Source: Episyrphus balteatus
Lineage: Eukaryota > Arthropoda > Insecta > Diptera > Syrphidae
Direction: 5' to 3'
Length of the DNA: 64,000 nucleotides
Assembly (NCBI RefSeq): GCF_945859705.1
Contig: NC_079135.1
Span: 17,362,501-17,426,500 of the forward strand
In this document: positions 37,761 to 47,654 of the stretch, in pieces
Position numbering within the stretch: position 1 is the first letter of the stretch
Layout of the letters: each line of letters opens with the position of its first letter
Notes under the pieces: generated by a model
Told to the model about the DNA's origin: nothing
Database searches by the model: none
Seen by the model: the letters and a program-made list of their open reading frames with translations, nothing else
Translations under genes and position numbers: made by a program

Positions 37761-37850
37761 CCCCAACAAACAATATCCCTTCTATAAAGCTTTACAGGAG
37801 CCAAATTAACACCTGTAAAGCGTTATAGAAGCAAATTTGATAGTCGGGAT
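37761..37850. mobile_element. Small hairpin MITE (TTCTATAAAGCTTTACAGG arms)
   Basis: TTCTATAAAGCTTTACAGG (37780-37798) is followed after 13 bp by its near complement CCTGTAAAGCGTTATAGAA (37812-37830). Flanking ACAAACAAT...AAATTTGATAGTCGGG matches the ACAAACAATTTTGG...flank of the hairpin at 51474-51544, so the two are one family. Confidence 0.7.
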
Positions 37851-38705
37851 GATATTAGGATGATAGAGAATGCAAAAAAAGCTAAACGGATGGACCGTTT
37901 TTTTGCGACTATCCAGAGGGGTTTTTGGAATTAATTTTCTTGGACCAAAATAACGGTACCTGTCATATGTATATCGATTTTGAAAATTTTAATTTCCTTA
38001 AAAACAGCTCCAACGATTTTCATATGTTATTTTTAATACAGTTGCTATCTTTAAAAGAAATTTTTTTTCGAAAATCATTATTAACGGTACCTACCTGCCA
38101 TAGAACCGTTTTTTTTTTTCAAATCTGATTTTCTCCTAAACTAATAATAATTCGATTTCAACTATTTTTTTAAGCTAAAGCTCTTATACTATTTACATAT
38201 AATATAAATTTAAAATAAAATTTTAAAACAAATTTTTTTGGGTTTTTAAGGAAATTTTGAAAAAATTTTTTTTTTGAAAAATCAAATTTTCGAAATTTGG
38301 ACATTGAATTTTTTTGAAATTTTTGGATTTAGATGTTGATAAATTATTTCTACAAAATGGCATGCCAATTTTATTTTTAAACTTTTTTTTCCAAAAAATA
38401 CCTATTTACTTATAAAAAATTAGTATTTTTAAAAAACGGCTCTAACGATTTTTAAATTTTTTATTATAAAAATTCATCTTAATAATACAAATGAAATACC
38501 ATACTTGTTTTGGAGTTCAATTTGATTTAAGATGTTGTTTAGTTTTTTTTTTTTAACGATTTTTATGTGTTTTTTTAATTTATTTTTTTTTTTTTGTTTT
38601 TATATACCTACAATAATTAAATTAACTCAATTTCTATATTAAAAGTAAAGCACTAAAAATTCTAGCAATTTTAACCCAGTCGTGCATTTTATTTTACTTA
38701 ACTTC
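37851..38705 (+). mobile_element. repA copy, plus orientation
   Basis: Starts with GATGATAGAGAATGCAAAAA and AAACGGATGGACCGTTTTTT (the GTCTGTCTG segment is deleted), then GGGGTTTTTGGAATTAATTT and ACGGCTCTAACGATTTTTAA. It ends CCCAGTCGTGCATTTTATTT near 38697. The terminal part is duplicated immediately downstream. Confidence 0.8.
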
Positions 38706-39123
38706 TAAAATATGGTCCCTTTAAGATTTCGTAAGTTTAGAAAATTACAAAATATTTTTTTCCAAAAAATTTGTATTTACTTATAAAAAATTAGTTTTTT
38801 TAGAAACGGCTTTAACGATTTTTAAATTTTTTTTATAAAAATGCATCTTAATAATACAAATGAAATTCCATACTTGTTTAAGAGTTCAATTTGATTTCAG
38901 ATGTTGTTTAGTTTTTTTTTTTTTAAACGATTTTTATGTGTTTTTTTAATTTTTTTTTTTTTTTTTGTTTTTATATACCTACAATAATTAAATTAACTCA
39001 ATTTCTATATTAAAAGTAAAGCACTAAAAATTCTAGCAATTTTAACTCAGTCGTGCATTTTATTTTACTTAACTTCTAAAATATGGTCCCTTTAAGATTT
39101 CGTAAGTTCAGAAAATTACAAAA
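38384..39123. repeat. 371-bp tandem duplication of the repA right end plus flank
   Basis: CAGTCGTGCATTTTATTTTA starts at 38677 and 39048, a 371-bp step. The downstream ACTTCTAAAATATGGTCCCT and the upstream TTCTATATTAAAAGTAAAGC are also repeated with only a few substitutions and homopolymer-length changes. The near identity makes this one of the youngest events in the window. Confidence 0.9.
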
Positions 39124-39990
39124 TATTTATTTTTGTTTTAAATGTTACATGGAAAATAGAAGACTAGGTATTCGATTACCGTGTTTTTCTTTTTTTTTTG
39201 ACATAAAGCTTTCGATCGCTTGCAAATTTCGTTAGTATTTGCAGAGCTGCTAAAATCAATTTAGTTTACATTTAATTTACATTCAATTATATGTTACTTT
39301 AAATATGCAACATAACCAGCGAAAAAGAAAGACGCTTCCAACGATAGTTCATTTATCATTTATAATTAGTATTATAGAAGTTGTAAAGGAATAAATGAAC
39401 TCTTAATTTTAAAAATTTAGTTAAAATTTAAAAAGGAAAAATTATTTAATGAAAAACAAGGGTATTGTGATGAATTTCTGAATAAAAACACTTCATAACG
39501 TACAAAGGCTTAAAAGTAAAAATTGTTTTTATTATTTTTTTTAAATTTGACCTCGAATATCTTTAGATTGGTTAGATTAATGAAAAAAGTTAATAAGACC
39601 TTTTTTGTGAAGCGATCTGTTTCCTACAATATGTCCTGTGCGTTTGATTATTATAATTTTTCAATTTGTTACAAAATTAAATTGAAAGATTTTCTCGATT
39701 TTTGAACCTCAAATATCTTCTAAACGGTTAGATAATTGAAAAAAGTGTATACGGTTTTTTTTTGTAGAGCGTTCAATTTTCTACAAGAATATGTAAAGAA
39801 ATTTGCTAAAAAGTCAATTAATAAAAAAATGATAGAAGAAGCTTGATGTAAAAATGGAAAATAGCGAAGCGGAGGACCTTCCCATTAATATAAAGGGCTC
39901 ATATTTGGTGTGTATATTCTAGAGGTGTCTAGCAATCGATTTTTCGGAGTACAAAATCGAAAAAAACTAATTTCGATTTTTGTTGACCCA
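39124..39990. repeat. AT-rich DNA with a two-copy repeat (about 157 bp)
   Basis: GACCTCGAATATCTTTAGAT...GTTAGATTAATGAAAAAAGT (from about 39549) and GAACCTCAAATATCTTCTAA...GTTAGATAATTGAAAAAAGT (from about 39704) are diverged copies, each followed by a T-run and a TTTCTACAA block. No gene. Confidence 0.6.
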
Positions 39991-40126
39991 CCCTAATATG
40001 AAGACTTCTTCATATATGTCTTCATAAGACATAAAAACTTCATGGAGTAAAAATTAACTTCATGCAATATGAAATAATTCTTGAAATTTAAGGTCTTCAT
40101 AATCATTAAGGACTTCATGAAATTAA

Positions 40127-40366
40127 TACGAGGAAGCAAACATCATGACGTTGGAAAAGTATCTGCTGCAATCTGCAAAGAAACTTGTCGGAAGCATCGC
40201 CAACCACCCCAATCAGCTGATGAGAAGCATGAGAACCCAACAACGACATCCCGAACCCAGATACCTTAGTGCTTTGGATATTCTGGATGAGCACATAATC
40301 CCAACCGACAACGAGGAAGTAGTTTACTTTTACGCCGATACGCAATCGGCCTACTACCGCGGCTAA
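40127..40366 (+). pseudogene. Fragment of LINE ORF2, C-terminal tail
   Basis: The frame is open from the insertion edge and encodes 79 residues ending at TAA; an internal ATG at 40145 is not its true start. The HPNQLMRSMR segment resembles the His-Pro-Asn-x-Leu motif that follows the reverse-transcriptase domain in jockey-clade elements. No RT catalytic residues are present. The frame has no disabling mutation, so the insertion is fairly recent or lucky. Jockey-clade assignment is from motif memory and moderately sure. Confidence 0.6.
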
Positions 40367-40637
40367 ATGCCATACCACCCAACCCACCATAATCAATACC
40401 ACAACTGGACAACCGGGAAGGAACACCCCGAGGATAACCTAGTCAGCAGACTTGTAAAATTAAGCCTATTCATGTACTATATTTAAATATATTTTATCTT
40501 TTATCCATTGTATAAGGTTAGGCCCCATATGTGCCAACAAATTTTATATCAATCAATGTATCTTATTAGAAATAAGTTAAGCTTAAGTCAATTGTATATA
40601 GTATGTTCAATAAAACAAAATTGAATTGAATTGAAAA
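40127..40637 (+). mobile_element. 5'-truncated jockey-like LINE with 13-bp TSD
   Basis: The 511-bp insert is bracketed by TTCATGAAATTAA at 40114-40126 and 40638-40650, an exact direct repeat. It begins inside an open frame (the ORF2 tail), has a stop at 40364-40366, a roughly 250-bp 3' UTR with AATAAA at 40609-40614 and a short iterated ATTGA tail (ATTGAATTGAATTGAAAA). Variable-length TSD, 5' truncation and a 3' tail together are diagnostic of target-primed reverse transcription. Confidence 0.9.
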
Positions 40638-40860
40638 TTCATGAAATTAACATTAACCTTATGAGATATGAAGAGTTCTTGAAATTGATTATCTCCATAA
40701 CGCATTTGGACTTCATAATATGATATGAAGACTTTTTTAAATTAAAGGTCTTCATAATGCATAAGGGCTTCATGAAGAAAAAGTTAACTTCATGCGATAT
40801 GAAGACTACTTGAAATTTAAGGTTCGTAACGCATAATGTAGATGGACGTTATGATGGATT

Positions 40861-43050
40861 TAGGAACTAAAAATCTTTGTGAAGTGAAAAAAAAACTTGT
40901 AAAGTTACAATTTCTTGAAACCATAAGTAGATAATGTGATTTTATTAATGCCAAATTGGTTTTGTTTTCAAAATGCATTGGTTATATGTACATTTCTTAT
41001 TCTTATTTATAAAAAGAATACACAAAAAAGAAATTAATTTCAATCAATCATTTATCAATTTCCTACGAAGTTGCAAAAAAGTTTATTTTATTTCTTCTTT
41101 TTTATTTGAATAATCAATTTATCATAAGTCTCAACTGTCATCAAGCCTTTTCTTTTGCTATAAACCAATCAATATACAATTAATTTTACAAAACAAAAAC
41201 AAATGTCACAAAACAACAATTCCACTATTCTCTTCCATATACTCTCCACACAAACAAACATACATTCTTTTCCAACTATACATACAACCTGGCACAACTT
41301 ATATTACCATATCATTAAGAACAATTAAATTGCACTCAACAATTTAACTGCACATATTAAATGCAATAAAACTCCTTGCAGTTTGTCCTTTTCAACACAC
41401 ACACACACACACAAATAAAATTGTGGGTCGTTTGTATACAAAGAAACAGAGAGAAGGAGCAAAATGTTCATTTCTTTGTTCAAAAAACTTGGTCTAATGT
41501 TTCGTTGGCCAACAAAACTTTTCACTGTGTCAATCACCACACAGTTGGACCCTGCCAAGAGCATGTCATTTGCACTGACACTGGCGGATCCTAGAGAACA
41601 CAAAACTTTTTACTTCTCATATTTCGTATGCATAAATGAGCTGCAAGTTGTATTTGAAATATCCTAAGTAAAGTTTTTCTTACCCCCAAAAAAATAAATA
41701 AAAATACAAAATAGAAATAACAAAACTTAAGGAAGAAAAAGTTCTGGCCAAAGAGTAAACAATTTCCATTGACATTTTTTTTTTTTTTGTCAGTCGTACG
41801 TCCTATGGAAATGGACTTTGCAGCGAAAAATATTTTTCAAATAATATTCAAATATACTCGGTGTACTTATGGCAAACATTATCGGGTACTTAAAGGGTTA
41901 AAGGAAAATCAGAAGTTTTCTTTTTAACCTTTGGTTAGAACTTCTAGGACTTTATTTTATTTTCTGTCGTTATTTTTAACGGAGTTTTTTGAGAACAACA
42001 ACAATATTTCCAAAGTACCCTCTTAATTTTGTTTCTAAGAAAAGTTAACATGTGCTCATGAACTCACTTACTTGGGAAAATGTCCTTAATTAACAAAAAT
42101 CCAAGAATCTCTTAACTGAATAATGTCCCAAATTTGTGCTAATTACAACTGACCCTTTGTATATTCTTTCCTAAATTTGATTTATTCTCGAATATAACTT
42201 CAACACATGTATAAGATTTTCTTCCCCCAACGAACACAAAAAAAAATCCTTTCATTACACTTTTCTAACTTCCGGAAAAGGACCTTAATCCAATACACTC
42301 TCTGCCAGGAGGAGGAAAAAAAAGAAAAGGCCAAATACCGATTTCCTTTTTTTTTCTTATGTTTGATCCCAATGATAATTCGTTGTGGTAATTTTTTTTC
42401 TTCCTTTCTTCATCTAAAATGAAGAATAGTTTCTTATTTTTTTGTTTGATGCGATTTTTGTCCTTTCACTAAAGAAAAGGTAAAAAGAAAAGTGGTGTAT
42501 AGTGGTGAACAATCCTTCTGACACGACATATATAATATTATATTTAGAGGACACACATTTGTCAATTTTTTTTTCTGTTGGATAGATTTTCTTTCTTCTT
42601 AAGATTTTCCTATGTGGATGGCCTAATATAAATGGAATACTCGATGTTACTAACATCAAGACAATTTGTTCATAGTGAATCGTTGTAATTTCTCATCGTG
42701 ATTTTGTCATTGTGCTTTTCAAGTTGCTTGTCATAAGGTTTACTCAATTTATTCCTTAGTCCTTTGGGAATATATGTATATGTTGACATGTGTATTTATA
42801 TGAATTATATTTTTTTTTTTTTAATGTATATGTATGTAGGTTTATATGATGGTTGGGATATTTTTGCTGTCCTATCAAATAAAAAAGTGAAGAAAATATA
42901 TTTGAAGAAAAATCTTAGGAAATAAATGTAACTAAATTGGGATATGTGGTTTTGGTATCAGGTGACAAGAACTTTTGGATGGTAAAAACAGTGGTGTGGA
43001 CAAGTAGAGTTTTGTTATGAACACTATTATCTTCAAATTTGAATTTTTAC
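40861..43050. other. Noncoding islands
   Basis: 41.05-41.8 kb and 42.03-42.87 kb are unique-looking, with CA runs at 41395-41413. Short frames (41325-41603 minus and others) have no recognised domains. No gene. Confidence 0.35.
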
Positions 43051-43054
43051 AAAA

Positions 43055-43070
43055 TGGCGCCCAATGCGAG
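43055..43070 (+). repeat. Isolated PBS-like motif copy
   Basis: TGGCGCCCAATGCGAGAAGC, preceded by AAAA, is the same motif as in the 47.6-49.9-kb array, located 4.6 kb before it. A CCCATT follows, as in the copy at 49433. Confidence 0.7.
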
Positions 43071-43139
43071 AAGCCCATTCAACTTTTATCTATCCTTTTT
43101 TATCTTTGACATTTAACATAGTAACGAAGTTTAGGTGCT

Positions 43140-43255
43140 TTACGAAACTTCAAATCTTCATAACGCATAATGAATTCATAAAGTAAAAATTAACTTAATG
43201 TGTTAAAATGATTTCTGAAAATTTAAGATTTTCATTACACAAAATGAAATTGTTA
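43140..43255. repeat. Single unit of the TTAACTTCATG satellite
   Basis: ATCTTCATAACGCATAATGA, AAGTAAAAATTAACTTAATG and GAAAATTTAAGATTTTCATT reproduce the order of blocks in the array at 40.0-40.86 kb. Confidence 0.65.
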
Positions 43256-44465
43256 AGATCAGTAAAATATTGTACAGCCCTTAGATAGTCTATTGAATTG
43301 AATATGATTCCTCGATATATAATTATGCTTCAGCCAAAATTGCTACTTTACCCGCTAGTGCATTTCTGAGAGAACGGCAACACTTGTCAGTTTTCAGATT
43401 TTTGCTCTAACTCGAAAACCAAGCCTAACTTTAAAATGGTTCAAAAACACCTTTCATAGAAAATTTAATATTCTATCAAAATAAGCTGGTTTGAAAATTT
43501 TAAAAACTAGTTTGGACTAAAATTCTAACCTAAAATTACTGGAAAAAAAAATTAAAATAGTAGGATATTTGTCTTCACCCTTAATCACTATTTTTGGTTT
43601 TTGAACCCGGTACCTTCAAACTTTGTGCTAATGAAATAAAGTAGAGGTTAAATTCTTTGATATTAGGTATACATACATCATTTTATTTTTTTTTTTTTTT
43701 GCAAAAAATGACAGAAATTCATTTTTCAAAAATCAGTTTTTTTCATTATTTTTGACTTTTATGGTTGAAACTTGAAAGCAACAATGATCGTTTAGATTTG
43801 GACTTTCAAAGCAAACTGAAATCAGGGGAATATAAGCTTACAATTAAAAACTACAAATTTGCATTGCATCCTCATGGCTTTTTATCCAATTTGGTGTATT
43901 TTTAATTTTATAAACACGGAACGAATGGGTAGACTTAAAGTTGAAAAACTAAAAACAGTTTTGTTTTAAATAGATAACAGAGAAAGCTGAAATTGAGTAC
44001 AACATTAGCACTTATAAACAAATTAAAGGCCACAAATTGGCAGAAGAACAAATAAATAGATAGGGTTGCCAGAGTCATCAAACATGATACATTTAATTAA
44101 GTTGTATTCATATAGGATATAATTCTTACAAATGTTTAGAGTTGAGAAGATATAAAAATAGCAAAAGTGTCAGAGTTTATAAATTCACTAAAACTTACAA
44201 TATTAATATTAATTGAAGGAAAAAACTAAATCGAAATAATAGAGTTACCAGAGTAAAAAAAAACTATAGTTGCCCCAGTAAATTTTAAAATAGACGATGA
44301 CAAGGTAGATGCGATGATTAAAAATTGGCAACCTCACTATGAAGATACGAAGCCTTAAAAAAACATTGTTGAAGCCAGAAGTCATCAAACTTTATTTTTG
44401 ACAAAATATTTGTTTTTTTTTTTAAGTAGTACATATGTATCATAATAACTTTTATTATTTTAATA
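43256..44465. other. AT-rich noncoding DNA
   Basis: No gene or recognisable repeat family. Short phrases recur (AGGTTGCCAGAGT-like at 44065, 44235 and 44270), but no unit could be defined. Confidence 0.35.
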
Positions 44466-44560
44466 TAAATAAATTGCACGACTGGGGTCGCTCGTACTTG
44501 CTCTTGCAGTTTAAAACACTTTTATGTTATGAGTTTTAAGGTTTTCGCGGTTGTTAAGAC
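44466..44560 (-). repeat. repA end fragment
   Basis: AATTGCACGACTGGGGTCGC then TCGTACTTGCTCTTGCAGTT corresponds to the minus-oriented end of repA seen at 53840. Only this terminal block is present. Confidence 0.65.
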
Positions 44561-44754
44561 GTGACATTATTAGGGTTTTTAGGATTATCCGCGTTATATA
44601 TATGTAAATATAAAGTGAGTTCACTACTGTACTCACCCCGAACGTTTCGCTTCAAATTGCAATGAGCGTGGTCACCGGGAACCACGCCGGTGATTTAATT
44701 TGTATTTTTATTCTTTCTTTTCAGAAATACTTAGTAGAGTAACTTAAGCAAATT
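44561..44754. other. Linker with a GC-rich hairpin
   Basis: GTGGTCACCGGGAACCACGCC near 44668 can fold on itself (GTGGT/ACCAC and CACCGG/CCGGTG). No gene is seen. Confidence 0.35.
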
Positions 44755-44758
44755 ATTA

Positions 44759-46198
44759 GGAAACCCGGCCGAACAGCTCTGATTTTGACGATTTTTTTTT
44801 TCAAACGTAGGTAATTAAAAATACTTTAAAGTCTATAGATTAAAAATTGCCGGTGTTGCCGTATTGTTTTTTAAAATTAAAATTAATTTTTTTTAACAAA
44901 ACCATTTTTTTTTTGCTTAAATTTCATAAAACAAATTATAGCAAAAGATTCTCTAAGTAATTTAAGGAAAATATATAAAAGGCTGTAAGGGACAATCTTC
45001 CATCGTTTAAGCGATAAATGCAATTTTCTAACATTCTGACCTCAAACACAAAAAAAATATTTTGAAAACAACGGCAACACCTACAATATTTTAAAATATA
45101 TTTTTAAAAAGCCAGAAGCTCATTCTTATGTCTTAAATTTAAATCCACTAAATTTAATCAAGACTTTTTGAAAAAATGGTCCTCAAACTCAGAATTAAAA
45201 AAAAAAAATGTTATTAGAAAAATATAAAATGACTTTTTTCCAAACTTTTTCTAATAAAATATGAATTTATTTAAAAAAAATTTTTGGCCGTAAATATTAT
45301 CAGTTGAATTTCGAAGCAAAAAAGGTAAAATATATCACACTTTTGAAAAAAAAAATGAAAAATTACTTCAATTTCAATGGTTTTTTTTTATTAAAACTGA
45401 ATTTTTATTAATTTCTCAAAGACTGTGGTAAATAGGAACTTTAAATTTTTGCTATTTAACTTTCAACAGTAAGGGTTATTAAATGAATAAAAAATAATTT
45501 TATGTTTAGATGTTGAACTTTAAAAAAAAATAAGTTACATTTTTATTCAAAACTTTTATTAAAAAAAGTTCTTCGAAAATGAAATACTTTTTAATTTTTT
45601 TCATAAACCGTAATACATATTGACATTTCCTTTTATAATTTGAAATCATAATAAATGCGGCCAAAAAAATTTGAAAATAAATGCATTTTATACTACGACC
45701 AAGTTTAAAAAACGACATGTTAAAATTTTTTCAATATTTTTTTTTTTCAAAGATCTGAGTTCAATTACCATTCTTTCAAAAGCCGTTCATTCAATTAACT
45801 TAATTTTAATTTTACATATATGACTAAGCTTCTAGCTTTTAAAAAATGTATATTTGAATATTGTAGGTGTTGCCGTTGTGTTCAAATATTTTTGTTTGTG
45901 TTTGAAGTCAATTAATAAGAAAATTGCATCTATCGCTTGAACTATGGAAGATTGTCCCTCACTCCCATATATTTTTTTCCTTGAATTTCGTAGACAATCT
46001 TTTGACATCAATTAATTTATGAAATTTAAGAAAAATTTTTGAAAAAAATTTGTTTTTGTTTATAAAAATCTTCAATTAAATTTAAAAAATCAAAACGGCA
46101 ACACCGGCAATTTTTAATCTATAGACTTTAAAGTATTTTTAATTACCAACGTTTGAAAAAAAAGATCATCAAACTCTAAGCTGTTCGGCCGGGTTCCC
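44759..46198. mobile_element. 1.44-kb inverted repeat element (foldback) with TA flanks
   Basis: GGAAACCCGGCCGAACAGCT at the left matches, inverted, AGCTGTTCGGCCGGGTTCCC at the right. The pairing continues inward: GCCGGTGTTGCCGT versus ACGGCAACACCGGC, GGGACAATCTTCC versus GGAAGATTGTCCC, and ACGGCAACACCTACAATATT versus AATATTGTAGGTGTTGCCGT. The arms are about 700 bp each around a centre near 45480, with visible divergence and no coding frame. TA occurs on both flanks (44757-44758 and 46199-46200), compatible with a TA target duplication, but the flanking TTA/TAA is itself palindromic so the exact border is uncertain. Confidence 0.85.
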
Positions 46199-47650
46199 TA
46201 ATATTGCCAATTTTTGAGCTTTAGTTACTCCACTAACTGTTGAAATTGTTTTATTTTTTTGTGCTTTTGCTCTTAAAGCCGACAAATTGTTAAGAAAGAA
46301 ATTCCATTCAATGTTTGTCGTATACTTTGTGTGTGTTATCTTAAGGCAATGTCATTAATGAACGTCATAAAATGAAGCTTGCGTTTTGTTTAGAAAGGAT
46401 ACAAATACCGCGCCCGCCTTCATATCCGCCTTTCTCTCCATAATTCTTATAGAATTCCAACACCAAACTCTGCCAAAAAAAAAAAAATAACACACAATGC
46501 CTGAAGGGGTTTCAACATCAAGACAAGCAAACACTAATAAAGACAACAACAATAACAACAAAAACAACAACTACAACAAATTATACACCAAAAGACGAAG
46601 ATGGCTCGCTATATAGCTTTATTTATAATACAAGAAGAAGAAGATATGGAAATCAAGCACAAAGATTGTAATCCTTTGGAAAATATTTTACATGGCGACA
46701 GATGATGATGGAAATATCCTTTTTGTGTTCCTTTTTCTTGATGATATGAATGAAGATGGATTATAAAGATTTATCACTTGAGTTCAATTTAATTTATACG
46801 AAATAAATTTATGGGATCAAGGTTTTATACTCTTCTGTCTCTTTCTATCACTCCCTCTCTCTATTTTCTAATAAACCCTAACCTATATATTGGTCTTTTT
46901 GAGCACAGTGTGACTGTTTTATAAGGATGATAGAACAAGAACAACATCCGACATGGCTTTGTATATATTTCATTAATATCCGCTGAAGCAAATTTTAATG
47001 ACCAAGTTAGTAGAGAATTTTGTGTGTGTTTTGTTTCGTGTATAGGGATTTTAAGCTTATATGAACCTTTTTTTTTTTGTTTTTTTTTGCTATCGGCCTC
47101 ATGCTGTGTGCAAAGGCAAATGAATGAATTTTATGCCGGAAGTTAATGTTCCATTTTATAGGACTGGAAATGATTGGTTGGTCTTTCTTTTAAAGATTGC
47201 GTTACTTTAACATTTTATAGAGATGAAAAGAAAAAAACAACAAAATACTTCAGTAAAGGAATTTTTTTTTTAACTTACGAAGAAGAAGAATAAATCTGAT
47301 TTTCTTACCTTCCTCTTTTTTTTTTTAAATTATATGTGTCCTCTGTAATGAAGTTAATGATTTGTATATAAGAATAATGGGACTTGTACTTTATTACAGC
47401 TAAAACATACCAAGGATTTCACCAGTTGCTGTCTTTTGGTAATAATTAGAAAGAATTAAATCAAAATTACTCAGCCAAAATAAGCTGTCGTTTGTATTTT
47501 TATTTTATACAATTTATTCAAATCACATTTGTCTTAATTTATCATCGTTTTTTTTTCATTTATTTTCTTTGAATTTTTCCATGTTGTCTTTAGTAATTTC
47601 AATATAGTTAATGTCCATTTAAAAATCAGCTGTTTTAGCTGGTTTTTCAA
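46199..47650. other. Noncoding island
   Basis: Unique-looking DNA with CAA-rich simple repeat (46540-46580) and poly-T tracts (47070-47088). No gene recognised. Confidence 0.35.
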
Positions 47651-47654
47651 GAAA

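Larger units (their letters stand above)
39990..40860. repeat. TTAACTTCATG satellite-like repeat, split by a LINE
   Basis: Units of roughly 75-85 bp contain AAGGTCTTCATAATGCATAA, GGCTTCATGAAG and TTAACTTCATGCGATATGAAG with variations. Copies lie at about 39998-40126 and 40638-40860, separated by the LINE insertion at 40127-40637. A single related unit is found at 43140-43255. Confidence 0.75.
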
